Position numbers and translations under genes: made by a program. From UBA937 sp031549725 (GTDB lineage Bacteria; Spirochaetota; Spirochaetia; Treponematales; Breznakiellaceae): a stretch of DNA of 33,525 nt. Shown in pieces: positions 1-9,051 of this stretch; the stretch's first letter is position 1; each line of letters opens with the position of its first letter. The stretch spans positions 1-33,525 of the forward strand of contig JAVBPH010000103.1 in NCBI GenBank assembly GCA_031549725.1. The letters run 5' to 3'. The notes under the pieces are model-generated. The model was given only the letters and a program-made list of their open reading frames with translations. It made no database searches and was not told where the DNA came from.

Positions 1-1
1 T

Positions 2-1447
2 CCCGGTCAGGGAGAATTGTTTGACCAGGAGGAAGCAGGGGCATCGGTTTCTATAGAAGAAGAAACTGTTTTGGAAACCCCGCAGCTGAGCGAAGTAAAA
101 GCCCACAAGCGGAAGAAGGCAGGAAGGAAGCCCTTATCGGCAGATCTCCCCCGGAAACAAATCATTATCGATATTGATGAAGAGGAAAAGCAATGCGCCT
201 GCGGATGCCGCTTGTCCAGGATTGGGGAAGAAAAGACGGAACGGCTTCAGGTGACCCCCGCGCAGTTTTATGTAGAAGAAACGATTCGGCCGAAATACGT
301 CTGCCGGAATTGCGAAGGGAGTGCTGATGAAGATGAAGGGAAGCCGGTGTTCCGTGTTGCTGATGCGCCGAAACATCTGCTGCCCGGTTCCATCGCCACT
401 GCGGGACTGTTGAGCTTTGTGTTTACGAATAAGTTTTGTGATCATCTTCCGTATTACCGGCAGGAGAAAGCCTTTGAACGGCTTGGGGTGAGCTTGAGCC
501 GGCAGGATATGTCGAATTGGCAGACAAAGGTGCATGAACTATGTTCTCCTTTGGAAGCGTTGATGATGGATCATTTAAAAACGGGAAAGGTCATCCGGAT
601 GGATGAGACGACGGTACAAGTGATGGGAGAGGAAAAGCGGAAGGATACGGATAAGTCCTACATGTGGCTTGCCCGGGGAGGTCCGCCGGATACACCGGTG
701 ATCATCTACCGGTATCAAAGGACCCGTGCATCGATCCATGTGGATGAGTTCATCAGGGGATTCTCAGGTTTTCTCCAGACCGATGGGTATAAGAGCTACA
801 AGACAGCGCTGGAGCGTCACCGCAGGGAGCATCCGGAAGATAAGATCATCCATGTTGGCTGCATGGCCCATGCGCGGAGATATTTCTATGAAGCATCGCT
901 GGTCAATAAGCAGTCGAAGAGTCCTGAGGTGGCCCTATCCTATATCCGGAAAATCTATCAGGGGGAAACAGTGCTGCGGGAGCAGAACTTGAGAGAGGAG
1001 GATTTTCTTGAGCAAAGGCAGAAGAAGATTCTTCCCATACTGGAACAGTTTCACCAGTGGCTGAAAGAGAAGGCGCAGAATATCCCCCCGAGCCAGAAAC
1101 TGGCCCAGGCGGTTTTCTATACCCTCGGTGAATGGGAGTACCTGATCGCCTATTTACAATCTCCTGACCTCACACCTGATAACAACCTCAGTGAAAACGC
1201 CATCCGACCCTTTGTGCTCGGCCGGAAGAATTGGCTTTTTTCCGGAAGCCCTGAGGGGGCCAAAAGTTCCTGCTTCCTGTATTCCCTGATTGAAACGGCA
1301 AAACAGAATGGACGAAATCCGTCGGACTATCTAACGCATCTTTTTCTCAAAGCCCCTTATTGCAGATCCCAGGATGACTGGCAGGCATTATTACCCTGGA
1401 ATGTTAGCATTGAGCCTTACAGTCCCAAAGGGATATGGGTGTCCTGA
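2..1447 (+). CDS. IS66 family transposase (TnpC), 5' end outside window
   Basis: This is the DDE transposase of an IS66-type insertion sequence. The reading frame is open to the first base of the window, so the true start lies upstream; about 481 residues are visible against roughly 510-530 usual for the family. A zinc-finger-like segment is visible (CACGC, then CRNCE about 40 residues later). The DDE core follows, with RMDETTVQV, the GYKSY and GCMAHARRYF blocks, and the diagnostic C-terminal motif NNLSENAIRPFVLGRKNW. The C-terminal IS66_C region ends at WVS. The helper genes tnpA and tnpB would lie upstream and are not in the window. No frameshift or stop is seen in the visible part, so the gene may be functional. 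The family assignment is firm; activity is an inference. Confidence 0.95.
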   Translation, partial: PGQGELFDQEEAGASVSIEEETVLETPQLSEVKAHKRKKAGRKPLSADLPRKQIIIDIDEEEKQCACGCRLSRIGEEKTERLQVTPAQFYVEETIRPKYVCRNCEGSADEDEGKPVFRVADAPKHLLPGSIATAGLLSFVFTNKFCDHLPYYRQEKAFERLGVSLSRQDMSNWQTKVHELCSPLEALMMDHLKTGKVIRMDETTVQVMGEEKRKDTDKSYMWLARGGPPDTPVIIYRYQRTRASIHVDEFIRGFSGFLQTDGYKSYKTALERHRREHPEDKIIHVGCMAHARRYFYEASLVNKQSKSPEVALSYIRKIYQGETVLREQNLREEDFLEQRQKKILPILEQFHQWLKEKAQNIPPSQKLAQAVFYTLGEWEYLIAYLQSPDLTPDNNLSENAIRPFVLGRKNWLFSGSPEGAKSSCFLYSLIETAKQNGRNPSDYLTHLFLKAPYCRSQDDWQALLPWNVSIEPYSPKGIWVS

Positions 1448-1463
1448 ATTTGGTTTTTCGGAT

Positions 1464-1490
1464 TCGCAAGGGGTGAGTTTTGACGGATAC
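1464..1490 (+). repeat. Candidate right end of the IS66 element
   Basis: About 20-45 bases after the transposase stop lies a segment that reads, on the minus strand, GTATCCGTCAAAACTCACCC. Its position and its GTA start fit an IS66 terminal inverted repeat. The matching left end is outside the window, so the pair cannot be compared. The next bases, tttataat, would be the 8-bp target duplication if this is correct. Confidence 0.35.
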
Positions 1491-2205
1491 TTTATAATTG
1501 AGTGAATTGATCGATATTGATCTCACATGAATATATGAAATGTTTTTCTTTGCTGAAAGGGAACCTTCCGAGGAATAAGCAAGAAACAACTTTTATTGAA
1601 GAACTCCCAGGCACAGGATATGCCTGCATTTTTTCTCCTCTTTGAAATAAATTATTTTGAACTGATCTATTAAAATGTGGAATTCGACTCCTTGTGATTC
1701 TAATCTCAATCGTTAAATATTACCGGGATGTTCATTATTTTTCCTGATTCTTTTATAGTTTAGTAATATATAAGCGAAAGGCTATACCCAATATTCAGAG
1801 GAATTCCCAATTTTACCCAAGTTCCATCATCTTCCAATCCGCTTTCTCCCGTGTTTCCCCGGAGAATTTTTACTTTCTTCATAGCTTTACAAGAATATTA
1901 CCTTAAGCGTATTAGAATGAAAAAGATTTCATTCCTTTCATTTTTTTATCGCTTGATTATTCTTTTGAAAATATTTTGTTTTTAAATGATTAGTTAGTAT
2001 CTTAATAATAGTTTGCATACTATTTTTGATGACTATTGTTTGAGTATCAGTATAAAGGGTTAAAAATACGACTCTGAAAATCCGGAAGAACCGGATTTGT
2101 AATGAAGCAAAGAATATCATTATTGCAGGAGGTTATGGAGTTCCGTTTGCCGAAGTGGGAAAAAATCAAAGTCACGTTTTTCAAGGGAATTTTAAGGAGA
2201 AAAAG
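1491..2205. other. AT-rich intergenic region upstream of the first MCP
   Basis: No gene is supported here. Besides the small hairpin at 1608-1634, there is an 8-bp stem-loop AAATCCGG-aagaa-CCGGATTT at 2078-2098, about 110 bases before the MCP start, probably in its leader. I found no convincing sigma28-type chemotaxis promoter. Confidence 0.5.
1608..1634 (+). terminator. Possible terminator downstream of the IS66 gene
   Basis: CAGGCA (1608-1613) pairs with TGCCTG (1621-1626) across a 7-nt loop and is followed by CATTTTTTCT. The stem is short, so this is a weak call. Confidence 0.35.
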
Positions 2206-4269
2206 ATGAAGCTTTCGACAAGAATAGTAACCAATATAGTCGTGCTGGTCCTTCTTATTTGTCTGGGTATCGGTATTACCGGAATTCTAATTTCTTATTC
2301 CGTTGTCAATAAAATAGCTAGGGAATCATTAATAACCCAAGCCGAAATGGCAAAAAAACTGGTTGAGATGGAGATAGAGTCAAGACTAGCGCTGCTTCTG
2401 GATGTTGTTGACAAACCCGAGTTGAGAAGTCTTGACTGGAGAATTCAACAACAGGAACTGATCAATGATGTTGAACGGTTAGATTACTTGGATTTGGGAG
2501 TCATGGATGCCGATGGCACTGTCCGCTATGTACTTGGCAATGAAACCACAAATCTTGGGGACCGGAATTATGCAATAAAGGCACTCCAGGGAATTCCCAA
2601 TGTATCCGATGTTCTTATCAGCAGGGTTACTGATAAACCGGTGATGATGTTTGCCGTTCCCATAAAAAACGATGGGGAGATAAGACAAATCCTCATCGGC
2701 AGGAAGGATGGGTTTTTTCTTAGCGAAATAACCAGTCCCATGAAGTTCGGAGAATCAGGATATACCTATCTTATTAATAGGAACGGCGTAGTAATTGCCC
2801 ACGATAACAAGGATTATGTGATAAATGAATTTTCTCCGATAAAAGCAGCAAAAGAAGACCCGTCCATGAATTCACTTGGGGAAGCTTTTTCATTCATAAT
2901 CGCCAACGATAAAGGCGTCGTGGACTATGACTTCAATAATCTAGAAGTCGTAACCGGGTTTTCATCCTCGGATAACACAGATTGGATATTAGTAACAACC
3001 ATGGCAAAGAATGAACTTCTTTCGGGTATATATACCCATAGTACTTTTGTTATTTTCGGGACATTGGTACTTTTGCTTGCGGGTATCATAATTGCCCTTA
3101 TTATTGGAAGGTCCATATCAAAGCCGATCGCAACCATGGTACCAATATTAGAAAATGTATCCGAGGGCAATCTTACCAAACGTGTTCAGATAAAATCAAA
3201 GGATGAATTGGGATTTATTGCGGATACATTTAATCAATCCATTGAAGGATTGTCCCAGATTGTTTCGACTACAAAGAATGCAGCGGGAAAGCTGGATGCT
3301 ATGTCCAATGACCTAATCAGCAGAATGAATGATACCATGACATCCATGGACCGTATTGGCAAAAATATTCAAAAAGTAAAAGAACAAGCAAGGAGTCAGT
3401 CCGAATCGGTAAGTGAAACTAACAAAACTATGGGAGGGATAAAAAACCTTACCGATGATTTGAATAACCTTATCAGCAGCCAGGCCTCGGCGATTGTGGA
3501 ATCATCCGCTGCAATTGAGGAGATGGTAGCTAATATCAAATCCGTTACTGACATTCTCCAAAAAAGCGCAGCATCTATGGAGTATCTGCTTAAAGCTTCA
3601 GATTCAGGAAAGCAAGAAATCCAAAGGATAACCGGAATTATCAAAACTATAGAAGATGATTCTGATGGGCTTATTGAGGCAAGCAATGTAATCCAGAACA
3701 TTGCTCAACAGACAAATCTCCTCTCGATGAATGCAGCAATAGAAGCAGCCCATGCCGGGGAATCAGGGAAGGGGTTTTCCGTGGTTGCCGGTGAAATCAG
3801 AAAATTAGCGGAAAATTCGTCCGAGCAGGGAAAATCCATTACTGCAGTCCTGAACAATCTGAAACAGAGGATCAACAGTGCTGTGGAAGTTTCCGATAAA
3901 GCCCAGGAACAGTTTGCCCAGATCTTTGATCTTGTCAAACAGGTGCAGGAACATGAAACAACAATTAAGCACGCTATGGAAGAACAGACCATAGGAAGCG
4001 GCCAAATCCTGGAAGCTGTAAAAGCAATTAATGATATTACGTCCCAGGTGAAGGATGGCTCAGGGAATATGATTGCGGGAAGCGAGGAAGTTCTGAGGGA
4101 AATGCAGAACGTTATAGTTACAACACATGAGGTGGATATATCAATGGACGACATGAGCACCAACCTTGGGGATATCAATAATGCCATTCAAAGTGTAAAT
4201 GCTTTAACCCAGGAAACAAAGTCAAGCATTGATATGCTTTCTGGGGAGGTGGAGAAGTTTATTGTTTAA
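2206..4269 (+). CDS. Methyl-accepting chemotaxis protein, Cache-type (MCP 1)
   Basis: This is a transmembrane chemoreceptor that would pass ligand signals to CheA/CheW. The ATG at 2206 is chosen because AAGGAGA lies 5 bases upstream and because it makes the protein 687 aa, the same as its paralogue at 16331-18394, with the same MKLST start; a GTG 17 codons earlier has no such support. Order: TM1 at about residues 7-30; periplasmic sensor of about 250 residues with Cache-like GDRNYAIKAL and KPVMMFAVPI; TM2 at about 280-310; HAMP starting GRSISKP; signalling coiled coil with hairpin tip containing QQTNLLSMNAAIEAAHAG near residues 500-520. The C-terminus is EKFIV, with no CheR-docking pentapeptide like NWETF. 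The GGDEF-EAL gene follows on the same strand, 125 bases downstream. The ligand is unknown. Confidence 0.93.
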   Translation: MKLSTRIVTNIVVLVLLICLGIGITGILISYSVVNKIARESLITQAEMAKKLVEMEIESRLALLLDVVDKPELRSLDWRIQQQELINDVERLDYLDLGVMDADGTVRYVLGNETTNLGDRNYAIKALQGIPNVSDVLISRVTDKPVMMFAVPIKNDGEIRQILIGRKDGFFLSEITSPMKFGESGYTYLINRNGVVIAHDNKDYVINEFSPIKAAKEDPSMNSLGEAFSFIIANDKGVVDYDFNNLEVVTGFSSSDNTDWILVTTMAKNELLSGIYTHSTFVIFGTLVLLLAGIIIALIIGRSISKPIATMVPILENVSEGNLTKRVQIKSKDELGFIADTFNQSIEGLSQIVSTTKNAAGKLDAMSNDLISRMNDTMTSMDRIGKNIQKVKEQARSQSESVSETNKTMGGIKNLTDDLNNLISSQASAIVESSAAIEEMVANIKSVTDILQKSAASMEYLLKASDSGKQEIQRITGIIKTIEDDSDGLIEASNVIQNIAQQTNLLSMNAAIEAAHAGESGKGFSVVAGEIRKLAENSSEQGKSITAVLNNLKQRINSAVEVSDKAQEQFAQIFDLVKQVQEHETTIKHAMEEQTIGSGQILEAVKAINDITSQVKDGSGNMIAGSEEVLREMQNVIVTTHEVDISMDDMSTNLGDINNAIQSVNALTQETKSSIDMLSGEVEKFIV

Positions 4270-4287
4270 CCAGATACCATGCATACA

Positions 4288-4319
4288 TGGATAAAGCCGT
4301 AATCTGCCGGATTTATCCA
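4288..4319 (+). terminator. Stem-loop after MCP 1
   Basis: TGGATAAA (4288-4295) pairs with TTTATCCA (4312-4319) just after the MCP stop. There is no T-run, so it may only protect the transcript end or weaken read-through into the next gene. Confidence 0.3.
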
Positions 4320-4394
4320 GGCTATTAAAGAAATTTATTGCTTTATTGTGAATTTACAGAACATAAACTATTAAAGTTAATAAAGGATAACCAT

Positions 4395-6776
4395 ATGCTT
4401 AACAATAATTTTTTGTTGCAATTAATACGTAATGATGTTTCTGGTTCCAGGAAGAAAAAGGAACCAGGAAGGATAGGAACGATTGGTTTTAGCAAAATCT
4501 ATATTAATCATATTTATCCTATTGCTGTTGCGGTGAGTCTTGCATTTTCGTTCCTAGGTATTGGATTTATTCTCATAGCGGGACATCTCAGCAAGATAGA
4601 TACTGTCGAAAATATCCAAACGGCTACGGAACAAATCAAATTCGCCATTGAGGAATATGTTGGGAAGGAGTTTGAAACATTAATGACCGCCGCAATTCTT
4701 GTGAAAAAAAACGGGGTACCGGCTGAGGACAATACAGACAAGTTAACAGATAGGTTAATTATGGCAAGTTTTGCGAATTACAATGCCTTTGTCCGGGTAG
4801 GCATTTCAGATAATGCAGGTAAGGCAATATGGATCGATAAGGGCGGGATAAAACATCGGGAGATGTCGGACGAACCATTTATTATCTCGGCCCTTTCAGG
4901 AAAGCAGGTAATCACCGAAACAAAAAAAAATGCGGTAAATGGAATGGATGTTAATTTCTTCGCAGTTCCAATAATTGAAAGCGGAAAAAACAATGTCTAC
5001 GGTGTTTTTTTTGCCGCCAATCCGGAGGATGAATTACGCAGAATTACCGAACACTCTATGTATGTAGGCAAGGGTATATGTCATATTGTAGACGCAAATG
5101 GCAATTTTATAGTGAAATCAAACAGTCCACTTGTCCTCGCCCAAGGTAATAACATCTTTAACCTTAAAATACCTCTTGATGAAGTTACAGAACACAGTAT
5201 ACGTTCTGATTTCCAAGCGGGCAGAAGGAATTATTTGGAAATAACATTTTCCGGCGAGAAACGCATGATTGCCTATTTACCGTTGAATATAAATAACTGG
5301 TTTGTTTTTTATGCTGCTCCTGAAAATCTCGTAAGTACAGGGGCTAATAATATAACAAAAGGCGCAATTATCATAATCTGTTCTGCGGTGCTGATATTTA
5401 TATTCCTTATTTCCCTTATTCACCGTATAAACAATACTTCCAGGAAGGCCCTTGAGACTGTTGCATTTACTGACCCCCTTACAGGAAAGCACAATTACCA
5501 GAAGTTTCTACTTGACGCAAAAGAAGTGCTGAGCAAATCAAGAGGGGTACACTATGCTGTCTGTTACAGTGACATAAAGGGATTCAAATATATAAATGAC
5601 TTTTTCGGACGAGATGTTGGCGACCGATTGCTTCAATATTGGTCTGATTTCCAGTACGAAATAACCCAGTCAGGGGAAGTATGCGGGCATGTTTATGGAG
5701 ATATTTTTGTTTCTCTCAGGAAATACCATAGCAAACAGGAAATAGAAACACGTTTTGAAAGTACTGCGCGGCGGCTTATGGTATATCCTGAAACATTTTC
5801 CCAAGGATATAAGGCGGAGCTTTTCGGAGGGGCTTACCTAATCAGTGAATCCGAAGGAAATCTTGAATTAAGCGATATGCTTGACAGGGCAATTACAGCA
5901 CAAAAGGAAGTCAAGAATGCAGGCGGAACGAAACGCTTAGGTATTTATACTGAGGAAATGAGGAAGCAAAAGCTATGGGAAACCGAAGTTGAATCAAGAA
6001 TGGAATCTGCCCTCGAAAATGGGGAATTCAAAATATATTTACAACCAAAATTTGATATACAGCATGACAACTCCATTATTGGCGCAGAGGCGTTGGTCAG
6101 ATGGGAATCTCCAGAAAAGGGACTTATTCCACCCTGCCGGTTTATACATCTTTTTGAGCAGAACGGGTTTATTATTAAACTAGACAGATTTATTTTTGAA
6201 ACAATCTGCAAATGGTACAGGGTTGATGTATTGGATAACGATGTGCCACGTTATATCCTTTCAGTAAACGTGTCCAGACTTGGATTAATGCAACCCGATT
6301 TTATCAGGACCTATATGACAATTAAGGACTTGAATGCCATTCCAGATGGTTGTATAGAACTAGAATTTACCGAGAGCCTTGTGTTCGGGAATCATAAATT
6401 ATTTCAATCTATTGTTTCCGATTGCAGACAAAATGGATTTTTATGTTCGATGGATGATTTTGGATCGGGGTATTCTTCATTAAATCTTCTCAAGTCCATC
6501 CATATGGATGTACTTAAATTGGACGGGTTATTCTTCAAGCCCTGCGAAGACACCGAGAGAGGACAAAAGCTTGTAAAGAATATCATTGCCATGGCGAATT
6601 CATTGGACATGAAAACGGTGGCTGAAGGAATAGAAACTGTAGATCAGGTTACGCAGTTGCGTGAAATAGGATGTAACGCAGTACAGGGATATGTTTTTTC
6701 AAAACCAATGCCGATTGGTGATTTCTGTCAATTTTTCAGGCAATGGAATAGAAATGCCCGGCCCAGAGAACGTTAG
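4395..6776 (+). CDS. Cache sensor with degenerate GGDEF and intact EAL domain (predicted c-di-GMP phosphodiesterase)
   Basis: The product (793 aa) is a membrane sensor predicted to break down cyclic di-GMP. The start at 4395 is preceded by AAAGGA with a 7-base gap; an upstream TTG at 4338 lacks a ribosome site. N-terminal TM, about 250-residue periplasmic Cache-like domain (FFAVPI, HIVDANGNFIVKS), and a second TM around residues 315-340. In the GGDEF domain the signature is YGDIF (residues 434-438), so cyclase activity is unlikely, although GTP binding is possible. The EAL domain keeps its key motifs: EALVRW (E565), VNVS, ELEFTES, DDFGSGYSSL, LKLD, AEGIET and VQGYVFSKP. These are the metal and general-base residues of active EAL enzymes. 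Its place behind an MCP suggests linked control of motility. Domain calls are firm; activity is inferred. Confidence 0.92.
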   Translation: MLNNNFLLQLIRNDVSGSRKKKEPGRIGTIGFSKIYINHIYPIAVAVSLAFSFLGIGFILIAGHLSKIDTVENIQTATEQIKFAIEEYVGKEFETLMTAAILVKKNGVPAEDNTDKLTDRLIMASFANYNAFVRVGISDNAGKAIWIDKGGIKHREMSDEPFIISALSGKQVITETKKNAVNGMDVNFFAVPIIESGKNNVYGVFFAANPEDELRRITEHSMYVGKGICHIVDANGNFIVKSNSPLVLAQGNNIFNLKIPLDEVTEHSIRSDFQAGRRNYLEITFSGEKRMIAYLPLNINNWFVFYAAPENLVSTGANNITKGAIIIICSAVLIFIFLISLIHRINNTSRKALETVAFTDPLTGKHNYQKFLLDAKEVLSKSRGVHYAVCYSDIKGFKYINDFFGRDVGDRLLQYWSDFQYEITQSGEVCGHVYGDIFVSLRKYHSKQEIETRFESTARRLMVYPETFSQGYKAELFGGAYLISESEGNLELSDMLDRAITAQKEVKNAGGTKRLGIYTEEMRKQKLWETEVESRMESALENGEFKIYLQPKFDIQHDNSIIGAEALVRWESPEKGLIPPCRFIHLFEQNGFIIKLDRFIFETICKWYRVDVLDNDVPRYILSVNVSRLGLMQPDFIRTYMTIKDLNAIPDGCIELEFTESLVFGNHKLFQSIVSDCRQNGFLCSMDDFGSGYSSLNLLKSIHMDVLKLDGLFFKPCEDTERGQKLVKNIIAMANSLDMKTVAEGIETVDQVTQLREIGCNAVQGYVFSKPMPIGDFCQFFRQWNRNARPRER

Positions 6777-6810
6777 CCGTTAAGATAACCTGGACCTATT
6801 CCTTTTGAAT

Positions 6811-7473
6811 TTACCTGTAATAATCATCTTCAAGATCATGGTATTTTTTTATTAGGCGTTTTTTATCCTGCTGTGCAAACAGCTCCAGGGATTTTTCAAT
6901 GTATGTATCCTTCTGGGGAAAGTCAGTCAAGACAAATAATGAATTTACAAAAATACGGAAAACTTGCTTATAATCCCAGGATAAATTACGGGTGTATAAA
7001 CAATTCACTATACCGTATACACTATGTATTGCACCTGTGGCACCGATTAAAATGCTGTTTTCATCCGCATGGATGCCGGATTTTTGGCATGCATTTTTGA
7101 AATCTTCAAAGCAAGCATCAATTCTCCTGATTATGTAATCGCTGTTCTCTGATAATTCGGCATATACCCTGAAAATTGATTCGCATTCAATAGAGATATA
7201 ATATTTTACCAGCTGGGAAAACAATAATTCCAATAAAGCGTCCTCCGGGAAATGTATGTCCCGAATCACCTTATTGATCTTATAAGAAAAATTGAGGTAT
7301 ATGGCCCAATCCAGATCCTCCCGCTTAGGAAAATAGAAACGGATATGGCCCGGACTCATTTTACATGAATCACAAAGTTGCCGGATGGTTGTCTTTTTGC
7401 ATCCCTGAGTCCTAATTAAATACCGGAATTGCCGGAGGATTTTTCCTCTGGCGGCATTGCCTTTTTGTTCCAA
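6811..7473 (-). CDS. TetR-family transcriptional regulator
   Basis: This is a DNA-binding repressor-type protein of about 220 aa. An N-terminal helix-turn-helix is clear (KTTIRQLCDSCKMSPGHIRFYFPKREDL). The C-terminal ligand-binding part is helical and unassigned. I prefer the TTG start at 7473 because AAGGAGG stands 5 bases before it; an ATG at 7509 would add 12 residues but has no ribosome site and falls next to the transposase remnant. It converges on the GGDEF-EAL gene with only about 34 bases between stops. Its target is not evident; no matching palindrome was found at its own start. Confidence 0.82.
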   Translation of the reverse strand: MEQKGNAARGKILRQFRYLIRTQGCKKTTIRQLCDSCKMSPGHIRFYFPKREDLDWAIYLNFSYKINKVIRDIHFPEDALLELLFSQLVKYYISIECESIFRVYAELSENSDYIIRRIDACFEDFKNACQKSGIHADENSILIGATGAIHSVYGIVNCLYTRNLSWDYKQVFRIFVNSLFVLTDFPQKDTYIEKSLELFAQQDKKRLIKKYHDLEDDYYR

Positions 7474-7492
7474 AATACCCTCCTTGCGGAAA

Positions 7493-8249
7493 TTACCAAC
7501 ACTGTACACTCAATTTCCCGTCCAGTATCTGTTTGTACTTCCCCACCGCCTGCTTCCATATATACATATACCGTCCCGATGCCGATTCTATTTTTGTCCC
7601 ATACACAAAAAACTGCTCCAGTTTGATATCTCCCTTCGCTGTCAGTATCTTCTTCATTATCCTCACCAGCACTTTCCCTCGAAATGCGTTCAGTACCCGG
7701 AAATCAGGTTTTTGATTCTCCGATATCCACATATACATCACGTACTCCCTTACTACTTTGGCAAGCACCCGATTGGAACACACCATATTCATGTACCATT
7801 ATACAAACAGTTTTGTCATCATCACCGGATGATACCTCGAGGTTGCGCCTCCTATCTGGTACTTCCTTATCAAATCTCCAATCCCCATTTCATCTATTTC
7901 TTCACATACCAACCTTAGTCAACAACAACCACCAAAGGTGGTGGCTTGAATGAAGCCCCTAAAAGGGGGCTTTAAAAACTAGGAATATTTGCCCAATATC
8001 CATTCTTTCCATGCGTCATAATTAGACTAATTTCCACTAATCATTTTACATGAAATATTTTTTCAATTTCCATCCCTCTATCCTCAAGCTTATCTTACGG
8101 TATAACCATCACGACATAACCACGGCCAACGGCTGTGGGTTTCTAAGTTTCACTAAATGTTCCGCGGAGCGAGCTCCTCTACTCGGGGGAATTAAATATG
8201 ATTGCTTTTGGTCGTAGGGTTTACAGACTATTTTCTCGTTTTTGCTCAT
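7493..8249 (-). pseudogene. IS1182-type transposase remnant, interrupted and truncated
   Basis: On the minus strand the N-terminus of an IS1182-like transposase is readable from ATG at 8249: MSKNEKIVCKPYDQ, then AEHLVKL. The frame is then broken by an inserted segment (about 7913-8146) and resumes with LVCEEIDEMGIGDLIRKY, SRYHPVMMTKLF and, after an in-frame TAA, WISENQKPDFRVLNAFRG and FFVYGTKIESASGRYMYIWK. The last motif is characteristic of the family. The gene stops around 7500-7520, after roughly 180 of the usual 450-500 residues, next to the TetR gene. It cannot be functional. The family call rests on remembered motifs. Confidence 0.8.
7913..8146 (-). mobile_element. Small hairpin-ended insertion (possibly IS200/IS605-derived) inside the IS1182 remnant
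   Basis: The two parts of the transposase frame (AEHLVKL and LVCEEIDEM) join smoothly if about 234 bases are removed, which defines this insertion. One end has an 8-bp stem with a 3-nt loop (8120-8127/8131-8138). The other has ACCACC-AAA-GGTGGT (7928-7942) and a second stem AAGCCCC/GGGGCTT (7953-7972). Subterminal hairpins without a clear target duplication are typical of IS200/IS605 single-strand transposons. No transposase frame survives inside, so it would be non-autonomous. The insertion is well supported; the family is tentative. Confidence 0.55.
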
Positions 8250-8288
8250 TCGACAATTTTATCATACTTTTTCTTTCAGGGGAATTTT

Positions 8289-8326
8289 AAAAAAGGCTGT
8301 TCTTTTCTTTTTGGACGGCCCTTTTT
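8289..8326 (-). repeat. Hairpin, probable outer end of the IS1182 remnant
   Basis: A stem GGCTGTTC/GGACGGCC with G-U pairs and A/T runs on both flanks lies about 40-75 bases upstream of the remnant's start codon. The minus-strand reading AGGGCCGTCCAAAAAG is plausible as an IS terminal repeat. With T-runs on both sides it could also act as a terminator. Confidence 0.35.
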
Positions 8327-8333
8327 ATAAAAG

Positions 8334-8497
8334 AATCAAAAACCCCGCCGCGGAGCAGCGAGGTTTGTTGGTTCTGTACGATATGGATTTTATGTGGGTT
8401 TAATACCCATACAATTTTCATTTACAAGATTTCTAGAATGCCCCAGAGCCTTGCACTCGGAAGCGTGCAGAAGGTATTAAACCCAGTTGCGAATAAA
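8334..8497 (+). repeat. GC-rich dispersed repeat, copy A (left end altered)
   Basis: It shares with copies at 27653-27843 and 33385-33525 the left flank AATCAAAAACC and the blocks GAGGTTTGTTGGTTCTGTA, TATGTGGGTTTAATACCCAT and ATTTACAAGATTT. The right end is GCGTGCAGAAGG followed by GTATTAAACCCAGTTGCGAATAAA-like flank. The left hairpin CCTTCTGCACGC... is missing and replaced by CCCCGCCGCGGAGCAGCG. In this copy TGGGTTTAATACC (8395-8407) is perfectly complementary to GGTATTAAACCCA (8473-8485), a 13-bp long-range stem. Confidence 0.85.
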
Positions 8498-8543
8498 AGC
8501 TTATCCGGAAACAGGCCTGTTACGCAAGGTTGGATAGTAATTG

Positions 8544-9038
8544 TCAGTGTTTATGCCATTCTCCGTCAGGAACAAATAGAGTACTGGCACCAATAATGCT
8601 CATGTTGTTATCATCAACAAATGAATAATCGATGGTGATAATATCAGTGCAGGGCTCCCAGGTTGTACCCATGCAAGAAATATAATCATGACTTTCTGAA
8701 CAATTAGTACCATTAGTTGAACGCTCACTAAGAATAAGTCTTATTTGAGTATCATTATATAAAAATGTTCCTTTATAGTGTTCGACCCACCCACCTAACA
8801 CAAAGTGGCTTTCCACCTTATTTATACTGATCTTGATATCAATACCGGATGCGCTTTGGGATGTCCACTGCCCGTCAAACCTGGTTGGTTCACTTGATTC
8901 GGTAAATGTTGATTCGGTCCCGGAATCATCTGTCCCGGTTTCAACACTCCCGGGATCTCCACCCCCACCCCCTGCGGGATTGCTGCAGGCTATTACAAAT
9001 ACCAGGCAGACCCCAAAAATCAGTACAAATTTCTTCAC
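8544..9038 (-). CDS. Small lipoprotein, function unknown
   Basis: The protein (164 aa) begins MKKFVLIFGVCLVFVIACSNP, a lipoprotein signal with lipobox VIAC and acylated Cys18. The start is GTG at 9038 with AAGGAG 7 bases upstream. A low-complexity stretch rich in Gly, Ser, Thr and Asp follows (about residues 22-50), a likely linker to the membrane. The remaining 110 residues look like a small beta-rich domain (FDGQWTSQ, YKGTFLYNDTQIRLIL) resembling lipocalin-like or stress-sensing lipoprotein folds, with two Cys pairs that could form disulphides. I do not recognise the family. It has no operon partner; the next minus-strand gene is 420 bases upstream. Confidence 0.8.
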   Translation of the reverse strand: MKKFVLIFGVCLVFVIACSNPAGGGGGDPGSVETGTDDSGTESTFTESSEPTRFDGQWTSQSASGIDIKISINKVESHFVLGGWVEHYKGTFLYNDTQIRLILSERSTNGTNCSESHDYISCMGTTWEPCTDIITIDYSFVDDNNMSIIGASTLFVPDGEWHKH

Positions 9039-9051
9039 TGCTCCGCTCCTT

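Noticed and set aside
2101..2205. Possible c-di-GMP riboswitch before MCP 1
   Set aside because: Phrases such as GTTTGCC and a nearby stem looked suggestive, but the conserved GEMM core and tetraloop receptor arrangement are absent.
7457..7953. Plus-strand frames of 65-153 codons rich in His, Pro and Tyr
   Set aside because: They are the antisense of the IS1182 transposase remnant.
7913..8146. Possible TnpA or guide-RNA gene in the small insertion
   Set aside because: All three minus-strand frames contain stops every few codons, and I could not match the sequence to a known omega-RNA or reRNA; only the hairpin ends are supported.
8161..8200. tRNA-like GC-rich stretch
   Set aside because: It is the coding sequence for LIPPSRGARSAEHL of the IS1182 remnant, not a cloverleaf.
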